From Azolla caroliniana (lineage: Eukaryota > Polypodiophyta), in contig JBHGNT010000014.1 in assembly GCA_043228905.1 (NCBI GenBank), forward strand, positions 2,480,001-2,544,000: a DNA stretch of 64,000 nt, read 5' to 3'. The position numbers were made by a program, and so were the translations under genes. The notes under the pieces are model-generated. The model was not told the origin of the DNA, did no database searches, and saw only the letters and a program-made list of their open reading frames with translations. Shown here in pieces: positions 56,323-64,000 of this stretch (position 1 is the stretch's first letter; each line of letters begins with the position of its first letter).

Positions 56323-56970
56323 TTACGGACTCCGGTTCCATTGTCTTCCCCGTTCCGATTCGGTAAGCAGCGCCTTCGAGTCGGAGGCCGGTTCTTTATC
56401 TCTCCGACGCGCTTCTTCGTTCAAAATGCTTGTCTTTACCGTTTGTAGAGACAAGTTATCTTCGGTGCAGGAGGTGCTGAGAGTCACCACCAAGTTCTCC
56501 CAGCTATCCGGCAATGTACACATCAGGATGATGGCTTGCATTGCATCCTCCAACGGGAACTTGATCGCCGCAAGCTGGTTCACGAATCCCATGAACGTGC
56601 TTACGTGTTCCACCATACTCTCGCCGTCCCGGTACTTGTGGTTCACCATCTTTCTCATCAGGGAGGTCCGGTTCAATGCATTCTTCCTCTCGTAGAGGCC
56701 CGACAGCTTCCTCCACATCTCATATGCGTTGGTGTCGTTCGCCACATGTTGTAGAACGCTTACATCGACATATTGCCGGATCGTCGCTACGGCTTTCCGG
56801 TTCAGGAGCTTCCACTCCGACTCTATTACCCCCTTGGGTATCTCGGCATTGTCGATCGGTTCGTACAGGTCTCGGACGATGAGAAGGTCTTCCATCTTTA
56901 TCTTCCAGTCGGCGTAGTTCTGTGAGTTCAACACCATCATGCCCGGAGGCCCACTACCGCCGCCTTCCAT
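56323..56970 (-). pseudogene. C3 copia gag N-terminal part, ends at a nonsense codon
   Basis: ATG at 56970 (MEGGGSGPPG) opens a UBN2-type copia gag (NYADWKIKMEDLL...) homologous to C1. TAA at 56323-56325 follows WNRSP, where C1 has CAA (Gln), a C-to-T change. The frame is otherwise continuous with the downstream gag-pol. Confidence 0.9.
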
Positions 56971-56985
56971 TTTCTGTGTTACCGT

Positions 56986-56997
56986 GCTCTGATACCA
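56986..56997 (-). other. Primer-binding site of copia C3 (tRNA-iMet)
   Basis: On the reverse strand TGGTATCAGAGC lies three bases from the 5' LTR, as in C1. Confidence 0.9.
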
Positions 56998-57000
56998 GTT

Positions 57001-57666
57001 TGTAGAAATTCCGCGCTCGGCCACAACCGAGGAACAGGATCGATTCACAGAAAACGGGAAATACAACAATGCACGAAAAACAATAGAGAAGAGTACACAC
57101 TGGAAGTTTTACGTGGAAAACCCTAAATGGGAAAAACCACGGGAGTGCAAGACTCCAACTATCACTATACGTGGGAATGTACAATGGCGAGCTGCAAGGC
57201 GACGACCTTGAGCTCGCTGTCCTCGCCACAGGCGGCGGTATTACACAGAGGCGTCGACCTCTTCCTTCCTCCTTCTCTCTCACACTCTCTCGGCTGCTCT
57301 CACTTCGCTCCCTCTTCGTGGAAAACAGATAATGAGCAGCAACACCTAACTGTTTGCCCTAAGTCATATTTATACACATATGACTTTCGGGCTATTTACA
57401 AATATAGCCTCAAGGGCCCTTGGCAAACATATTCACAAATATGTCCCCGCATCCGGATCTCTCTCCGGGTACATTCATCATCCGGCTCCGTAGCCGGGTC
57501 TTCGTCATCCGGCTCCGTAGCCGGGGTCTTCATCATCCGGCTCCGTAGCCGGGTCTTCATCCGGCTTCATGCCGGGTACTCTTCATCCTCCGGTTCCGTA
57601 ACCGCAACCGGGCTTGCCGTCATTCGTCTCCGGACATCCCATCCGGAGGGACCGTAAATCCCAACA
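57001..57666 (-). repeat. 5' LTR of copia C3
   Basis: The 666-bp copy of 52221-52886 is followed by GGAAG. It includes the same multiplied CCGG blocks, so the expansion predates this insertion. Confidence 0.95.
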
Positions 57667-57671
57667 GGAAG

Positions 57672-58852
57672 CCCACTGCGGAGTTGCCGGAGGTCACTAT
57701 GCCGGAGATGCGACAGCCAGAAAAATATGGCAAAGTGGCCTATGGTGGCCAACGACATTAAGAGATGCGGTACGGTACGCAAAAGAATGTGACCTATGCC
57801 AGAGAATGGGCTAGCCAACGGAGCAGGCTCGTATGCCACACCAGCCGGTACTACCACTCGAGCCATTCCAAAAGTGGGGGCTGGACTTTGTAGGACCGTT
57901 CAAGCCACCGGTAATGAGAACGAGTAATCGGTACGTTATCGTTGCTACGGATTACTGCATGAAATGGGTGGAGGCCAAAGCTTTACGGGATAACACTGCT
58001 GCGTCAACGGCAAAGTTTCTATATGAGTACATCTGGTGCCGTTACGGATGCCCCATTGAATTGATAAGTGACCAAGGGGGGCACTTTCTCGGACAAGTAG
58101 TGGAAAGCCTAACGACCTTCTATGCCGTGGTCCACAAACGAAGCACACCTTACTATCCACAGGTGAACGGATTAGCGGAATCAACAAACAAGACGCTCCA
58201 GAACATCCTTCGGAAGATCGTCAACGAGAACCGGACGGATTGGGACACAAAGCTACATAGCGCGCTTTGGGCATATCGGACGGCATACAAAACGAGCATC
58301 CGAACAACACCGTTCCGGTTGGCGTTCGGACTCGAGGCGGTCATGCCGGTAGAATTTCAAGTACCTAGCTTACGGATCCAGCTACGAGAACGGCTGAACG
58401 AGAAGGAGTCGGAAACAATAAGGTTGACAGCGCTGTGTGAGCTGGAGGAACAACGGTTGGCCAACATCCTACATTTAGAATTGGAGCAACGGCGACGGAA
58501 AGCATTCGTCGACCGGCACAGGAAAGGTAACGAAAAAATGTTCGCAATCGGCAAACCAGTGTTAGTATTCCAAACCCGGATGGGCAAGATGCCGGGTAAA
58601 CTAAGGTTTAGATGGACCGGACCATATTGGCTAACACGAGAGTATAATGGGTCCTACCAGTTGGGGACACTTGCCGGCGAAGTGCTGGGCAAATGGGTCA
58701 ACGGATTCCGGTTAAAGGCATATAGAGGACCGATGCCTAAGAACCCGTTTGAGCAAAGGACCGACGGCAACCACCAAGACGGCAGAGACGGCAAGCTGGG
58801 AACCGGAGAGAATGAGGCCGGTAAGGGTCCGGGAGGACCAACGGACATGTGA
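57672..58852 (+). pseudogene. G4 integrase with GPY/F module, one nonsense codon
   Basis: This continues the frame cut at 52220. The zinc-binding domain is HCGVAGGHYAG...CDLCQRMG; then TAG at 57812-57814. The catalytic core has WGLDFVGPF, ATDYCMKWVEAKAL, ISDQGGHFLG and YYPQVNGLAESTNKTL (D, D, E present). A long helix region (ERLNEKESETIRL) precedes the GPY/F part RWTGPYWLTREYNGSYQLG and VNGFRLKAYRGP. The frame ends at TGA 58850-58852. There is no chromodomain, and the tail style is that of Athila/Tat-type elements. Confidence 0.9.
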
Positions 58853-58870
58853 CGTCACACTAATAATAAC

Positions 58871-58875
58871 TAAAA

Positions 58876-58910
<35 letters not shown>

Positions 58911-58912
58911 AA
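58871..58912. repeat. (AAAT)n microsatellite in G4
   Basis: About ten AAAT units lie between the integrase stop and the extra reading frame. Confidence 0.95.
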
Positions 58913-59022
58913 CAATCATGCAAAAGCGAGGAATGAATGGATGAAAGAGCGTGGAGCGAAAAGGTACGTCGTGGGCATTTAAAGCGCCACCACAGGACAT
59001 AATGCTATTTTAAGTACGCGAC

Positions 59023-62016
59023 ATGGACAAACTCGAAAAAGGCGCCAGAATGCACAGACAAAAACCATTGCGCGTAGAGACCCTCTATTTTCGCGAACCC
59101 AGGAGCATAGAAGCACCGAAACGCTGCAAGATAATCAGACGAGAACCTGCGCACAGAGAACCCCCGCCTTCTGAACTCTCTCTTTCTCAACCCCGCTCTC
59201 ATCACCATCCATCCTCGCCACCGCAGTCCGACCCCGACACAGAAATGGACCCACAAATGCTGTCGGAAGCCGCCAAGACATGGCTGAAGCAACACGGGCT
59301 CGAGGGCTTCTTGATGATGATGGAAGTACCGCCACACAAAGAAGCCGACAAAGTGATCAAGGAAATCGATACAGAGGTCATAACGACAGAGGCGATTCGA
59401 GCGTTAACAGGCCTTCCGGAGGGAGGCATACTCACGATCGACAATCCAACCCCGGAGCAACTCATCAGGTATTTTGGTGAGTATTCTCTAGCTAGCAAGG
59501 GCTACCGGACACAGGGCGGCGGAGATATGATGTTCCGCGAAATTGCTCGTGTGCTCCATGAATACGGCCACGTGTACCCTAGACCCCCTGTCATGCCGCA
59601 GAACCGGGCATGGATGATCATCGCCACCTATGAAGGGATCAAGGTGGATTGGCCAGTATTGATTGCAAACGGGTTGTGTGTGGCGATCGAGACCGTCAGA
59701 GGCAAAGACGACAAAGAAGGCCGAGACGGACGAAGGATATGGCACGCCGTAACGCAGTGGCTCAACTTGTTGGTGCCACCCGTTCAGACCGTCCAGCCCA
59801 AGAAGCGAGGAAGAGTGCCGGACGACACCCCAAGGACGGCTTCCAAACGGCAACAGCTGTTGGCCTCTAAGGCCAGTAATGGAAAGGCGGCGGATGTAGA
59901 CCAGGCGGCAGCAGGATTTGGCAGCCGGAAGCGCCCAACAGAGGCGCAGGAGGAACCACCGGCACGGCCCGTAAAGGTCACACTCCGCCGACCGGTGAAT
60001 CGAGAAGTGGATCCCTTGGCGGCAAAACTCAATGCCGGAGCTCAAGAGGAGGAAATAGAGGAGGAGCCTACGGAGCACCTCCAGCGACGGTTGTCAGCAA
60101 GGACTGTTGAGACGACCGGGAAACGTTCGGACCCTCAGACGGAGGGAACACCGGCCCCCCATACTGAGACTCCTACGCCAAGGAAGGAACCGGAACCGGT
60201 GCAGATGGCACCGAAAACAGAAGCCCCGGCACCACCGGCAACACCGGCAAGTCCCATCCCGCCAGAGCCGGAAAGGTCACTACAGCCTCCCTCGGTTAGC
60301 CAAGAAGAAGCGCAAGGGGACCAAGGACAGCAAGATGGTCCACGGGCAGAAACGAAACTGCAACTCGACGCAACCAGGCGGGACCACCCCTCTACAAGTG
60401 AGCCCATCTATCAAACCTCCGTGCAAGCACAACAAGGCACTGGTAGCCTGTGGCTCCGGTGGATAGGCGAACAGATAGCCGCAGCAGTGGGATATATAGA
60501 GGCGGAAGAAAGAGCGCAAAGCGAACGGTTGTTCGTCACAACCGAACAACTAGAGACGGCCCGGTCCAGAATCCGGTGCCTTGAAAAAGATTTGGATCAG
60601 GTCACGACAGAGATGGCCAAAATACGGATCCAATCACCGGTGACTCCGGTAAGTGTACAGAATAATGAAACGGAACGACCTGTACATAGGAATAAGACCC
60701 CGACAACGGAAACCATTCCGGCGAGAGATGCGGCGCAAGCTCAGGAGCTTGTGGAATTAAGAGAGGAACTTGCCGCACAAGAAGCGCTAAGGAGCCGGGA
60801 ACGAGAATTGAAGACGGCGGCCGAAGCCGAATTAAAGAGGACTGTTGAGAACCTCCGTCGGGCAGAGGAGAGCCTCCGGAAAGGCCATCAAGCGTACGAC
60901 CGGCTAAAGGAGGAGAAAGACAAAGTGCTGCAGGAAAAGGACAAGCTGCGGAAAACGGCGGAAATCGAGATTGAACGGCTAAAGGAAGAGCTCCGCCAGC
61001 AGAAGGACCGCGAGGACCGGGCCCGTCGTCAGATCAACGCACGGCTCAAGCAAAAGACGGATGATTTTGAGCACCTGCACCGGGACTACAAACGGCTGGA
61101 AATGGAGCATAAAAAACAGATGGCCGAGCTCCAACAGGCAGTTGATCGGGCCGCGACGGCAATCGCCGACGAACGGGCGGAAAATACAAGACGCTTGGAA
61201 GAGGCGGAGAAGGTCCGGATGGAGCTCCAGAGGCAGCAGCAGGAAGACAAAGAGAGAGCGTCAACAGTATTGCAGAAATTACAGAGTACATATCAAAGGC
61301 AATTGACGCATTACAAGGCGCAGGCGGAGGACAACGTAAAAATCATCAAACAACTGAAGGAGGAACGGCAAGCGGCGGAAACCAAATCGCAATTGGGAAC
61401 GAGCCGGATTCAGTCCATCCTCCGGGCATGGCTGAATCAGACGAAGCACTTGATTGATGAAAGCTCCGTAAAATGGTGGACAAAGTGGGCACAAAACGCG
61501 GCGGAACTCTAGTTGCTACGGGCGGATGTGGCAAACCGGCGGAAGGAAGGAGATGACTGTTATACGTTGACTTCCGAGGACTTCACCGCCATACGGGACG
61601 AGCTGGCCGACGACTTCCAAGTCCTGGCAGATGAACAGCTGGCGCAGGTTAGGCAGCTCGTAGCTCAGCTGGATGATGATAGGCTAGACGCTCAAATCCA
61701 GTTTGAAAGCTACGAGCGGTCCCGGGTACGGGAAGAAAAAGCACGGGAAGCGACAACGGTTAACCTTGGTGATGAGGAACCGTCGTCGGCTGAGGGCCAG
61801 CCGGGAACCAGTCAACCGGAGACCACCACGACGCAGGGAGCAACGACGGAGACGCCGGTGTCAGAGCCACAAACGGAGGAGCAGTCGCAGCAACCACCAA
61901 CGGACCCGCCGCAACAGACAACAACAGAGCAGCAACAACAACAACAACAACCACTTCCAGATGAACCATTGGAACCTCTCGAACAAAGCATTTTGGACAT
62001 TTTGGACGAAGAATAG
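59023..62016 (+). CDS. G4 additional ORF: ~1000-codon coiled-coil protein (one in-frame TAG)
   Basis: ATG 59023 opens 829 codons, then TAG (61510-61512, probably from TGG), then 167 more codons in the same frame to TAG 62014-62016. Residues about 75-250 look globular (AAKTWLKQHGLEGFLMMMEV, IRALTGLPEGG, FREIARVLHEYGHVYPRPPV, RAWMIIATYEGIKVDWPVLI). About 260-480 is a charged, Pro-rich linker with basic patches. About 490-535 and 570-790 are strong heptad coiled coils (ELVELREELAAQ, LKEEKDKVLQEKDKL). The post-stop tail is acidic with poly-Gln. It holds the place of the extra or env-like ORFs of Athila/Tat elements. I see no signal peptide or membrane span, so an envelope role is not supported. 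Function unknown; a nuclear or particle-associated role is a guess. Confidence 0.7.
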
Positions 62017-62070
62017 CATGGGTCGGTTGTGGATTCGACGTACAAGGTACTGTCCCACGGGTGTGCCATG

Positions 62071-62503
62071 TGTTACCGGCCGGCAAAGGAGTCCAGAGTG
62101 GGAAACGGAGAGCTAATTAAGTAGTAGGAATGTGGTTGTAATTAAGCTATGAGTGTGGACGGACGGACCAGAAACGGTATGCCGTTCTTGATCCGGACCG
62201 ATCCCGAACAGGTGCGGAGGGCACCGTTTTGTAATAAAGACCGGAAACCTATTTAAAGGCTCGGATACAATGTAATAGTTAGCGGTTAATTAATGAAAGC
62301 TTAAGCATTGTTATATCTTTGTGTTAATTGCCGTTCTGTCTTAATTGTTATATCTTACGCGTGTTATGAAGATGATCCTAATAAGTAACTTGATTAAGTC
62401 GGATTAAGCGTTGAAGTCTAATCCGGTTGCCGTAACACCCTTTGGTGAAGTGTCTCCCGTAGACACCCTGTGTTAGGCCATTGTCTGGCCCGAAGAGTTA
62501 ACA
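62071..62503 (+). repeat. 3' LTR of G4
   Basis: The 433-bp partner of 47256-47688 is followed by GTAGT. No clear purine tract precedes it (CACGGGTGTGCCATG), which is odd for an LTR element. Confidence 0.93.
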
Positions 62504-62508
62504 GTAGT

Positions 62509-64000
62509 GTTATGCTAATTATCAAGGCTGCTATCATAGACTAGTACCCAATCTCCTTCAATTTTTCTTAGACAAAGACGGTGCTTTTTATCAAAATTTT
62601 CCTTGTTCCTTAATCGAGCCTCATGTAACCGTTCTATTGCTAACTTGACATCTTTGGGTCCCCGTTCTAATTGTTAGATCCTTGTGCCTAGCAAGTCTTC
62701 TCGACTCATCTCCTCTTGCCATGGCAACGCCGTCCATGAGGCAACACTTTGCTCGATAGGCATTATTGGTTTTTGCCCTAATATGAGCTCGGCCGGCATA
62801 TATCATGTAGTCATGCTATGTGTAGTTCTATTGACCCACAATGCATATGGTAATAATCGTGGCCAATCCCCCATCATCCCATCGCAAGCCTTTGCTAGAG
62901 CTTTTACAATCGGGCTATGTCCCCGCGCCACCTTTCCATTTGTCTCTGGGTTGTATGCCATGGTGAGTAATAATTTGACGCCTATCCTTGAGAAAAACTC
63001 TTTAGCTTCATTTGGATCTAATTCTCCTCTATCAGCTACTATTTTGTTGACACATTTGTATCGACCAATAACATCTTCAAGGAGAAACTTGCAAACCGCC
63101 GAAGTTGTTTTATTCCTTAGTGCCCGACCTTCTACTTGGTTGGTGAGATCCTCTCTTGCTAGCACAAGGTATCTCATTTGCCACAATCCCATTGGCATAA
63201 CCACTATGTCTACCATCCACTTATAGTGCATTGATAATGAATATGTCGGATGAAGTTCATCCCTATGTTGAACATTCGAGTATAATTGGCATTGCGCACA
63301 TGTGTCAACATAGCTTGCTGCATCTTTGTAAACACTCAACCACCAATACTTCTCCTTGAGCTTTGCAGAAGTTGCCCATATAACTCGATGACCTACCCAC
63401 ACACTATCATGAAATTCAGAAAATAGTGTTTGTTGATCTTGTTTCTTGCACACCACTCGAAGTGGAGTTCCATTCTTCCTCTTTGGAAACTTCCATAGAT
63501 GTCCTTCTTTGAGGAAGAACTTGTAGGCCTTCTTCCTAATTCGGTAGAGGTCTTCCTTTGACCATGATTCATCCTTTGTAAGAGAGCTTAAGTACTTTCC
63601 AATTTTGATGAATTCACCCTCATAATCTTTTACTTTAAACACCGCCAGCACCCGAGCACAAGAAACCGTAAAGAAGTTTAGGCCAACATCCTCTTTATCG
63701 GAGCGCGGATCTTCTTCACCCTCGTACCTTGCCCTTGACAACATATCGGCCACCACATTATGCTTCCCAGTTATATGTCGAAGCTCGGGGTTCAACGACT
63801 TGATATAGGCAATCCATCGTAGCATAGCAATATCAGGTGTAGCACAACCGGATATCATCCCGAGAATAGGTAGTCAATCGGTTTCGATTATGACTTCCGT
63901 TCCGATAAGGTAGTCACTATCAGTTTTAAACCATAGCTCTCTCTTTACTTGGGCGTACTTTCTTTGTCTTTCGGTCAACACCTTTGCACCAAATTGGATT
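62509..64000 (-). pseudogene. G3 RNase H-integrase, continues past window
   Basis: On the reverse strand from the window edge: RNase H (GCATPDIAMLRWIAYIKSLN, HNVVADMLSRARYEG), then the integrase zinc domain (CAQCQLYSN). Its core follows (KWMVDIVVMPMGLWQMRYLV, IVADRGELDPNEAKEFF, NPETNGKVARGHSP). 63858-62803 is uninterrupted; later stops are at about 62803, 62675 and 62519. The catalytic Glu of the KVERGH motif of G1 is Ala here (KVARGH), so this integrase would be inactive. It is AT-rich like G2. It ends at the G4 target site and resumes at 47250. Confidence 0.87.

Larger units (their letters stand above)
52221..57666 (-). mobile_element. Ty1/copia retrotransposon C3, complete, inserted in G4
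   Basis: Two 666-bp LTRs (52221-52886 and 57001-57666; TGTAGAAATT...CCCAACA) flank a reverse internal region. The duplication is GGAAG (52216-52220 and 57667-57671). With one copy removed, the G4 frame joins as LRE-AHCGVAGGH in the integrase zinc domain. I see one LTR difference (T/C about 14 bases before the LTR end), so it is very young. It is a close relative of C1 in the internal region but has a different LTR start. Confidence 0.95.
47256..62503 (+). mobile_element. Ty3-type retrotransposon G4 (Athila/Tat-like) with extra ORF, carries copia C3
   Basis: Two 433-bp LTRs (47256-47688 and 62071-62503; TGTTA...TAACA) are flanked by the 5-bp duplication GTAGT (47251-47255 and 62504-62508). 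The internal order is gag with three zinc knuckles, protease, RT, RNase H, integrase with GPY/F, then a long extra reading frame before the 3' LTR. About a dozen differences between LTRs by eye make it older than C3, C1 and G1. Damage consists of several nonsense codons and an internal RT deletion. Without C3 the element is about 9.8 kb. Confidence 0.93.
45704..64000 (-). mobile_element. Ty3-type retrotransposon G3 (G1/G2 lineage), extends past window, carries G4
   Basis: A 1290-bp LTR (45704-46993, TGTCG...CGACA) is followed on the reverse strand by a G-rich purine tract (GGTTTTGGTGGGGGTGG), and by the end of pol (about 47050-47250). G4 then interrupts, and pol resumes at 62509 to the window edge. 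The protein is clearly of the G1/G2 type (CATPDIAMLRWIAYIKSLNP in RNase H). Removing G4 and one GTAGT copy restores the pol frame (HNT then TQKFIKRWFGPY). Its 5' part and 5' LTR are outside the window. Confidence 0.88.

Noticed and set aside
59023-62016. Envelope-like protein in G4
   Set aside because: The position would fit, but there is no signal peptide, membrane span or cleavage site; long coiled coil plus poly-Gln tail point elsewhere.

Overview
The window looks like a piece of a large, repeat-rich land-plant nuclear genome. The only recognisable host genes are three intronless legume-lectin-fold genes. Almost everything else is LTR retrotransposons of plant type (Ty1/copia, a chromodomain Ty3 element, an Athila/Tat-like Ty3 element), plus AT-rich DNA with microsatellites. 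A Penelope-like reverse transcriptase fragment and the unusual Ty3 lineage make a fern, lycophyte, bryophyte or conifer more likely to me than a flowering plant. That is inference only.

Layout. 0-21 kb is a nest: the integrase gene of an old chromovirus (G0) is cut by a copia LTR (1-387), by Ty3 element G1 (704-13036, itself carrying copia C1 at 3422-8751) and by Ty3 element G2 (13205-20386, reverse strand). 21-24.7 kb is AT-rich DNA with simple repeats. 24.7-34.2 kb is the lectin cluster: one apparently intact gene (reverse strand) and two tandem forward copies, each with a single GAG-to-TAG stop. 34.2-39.7 kb has no confident gene, only three weak exon candidates. 39.7-45.4 kb holds a reverse copia LTR fragment next to a decayed forward copia (C2), followed by a Penelope-like RT fragment. 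45.7 kb to the end is a second nest: reverse-strand Ty3 element G3 (same lineage as G1/G2) contains Ty3 element G4 (47256-62503), which contains copia C3 (52221-57666).

Most nest boundaries are supported by target-site duplications: GCGG for G1, ACGT/ACGC for G2, GTAGT for G4, AAAAG for C1 and GGAAG for C3. In G1, C1, G4 and C3 the interrupted reading frame also resumes correctly on the far side. C1 and C3 are two members of one copia family, each with a 1358-codon gag-pol broken by one stop.

The most interesting item is the G1/G2/G3 lineage. Its polymerase has an FLDD catalytic box and motifs I associate with basidiomycete-type Ty3 elements, not plant ones. Its protease active site reads DHG. 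It makes 4-bp target duplications, has an unusual primer-binding site, and carries at the gag-pro/pol junction a conserved GGATTTT-TAG slippery site followed by a 6-nt spacer and a hairpin. That arrangement is expected for programmed -1 frameshifting and is present in both the GC-rich G1 and the diverged AT-rich G2. Second is the ~1000-codon coiled-coil extra reading frame between integrase and 3' LTR of G4. Third, the lectins keep their metal ligands but have lost the canonical sugar-binding Asp and Asn.
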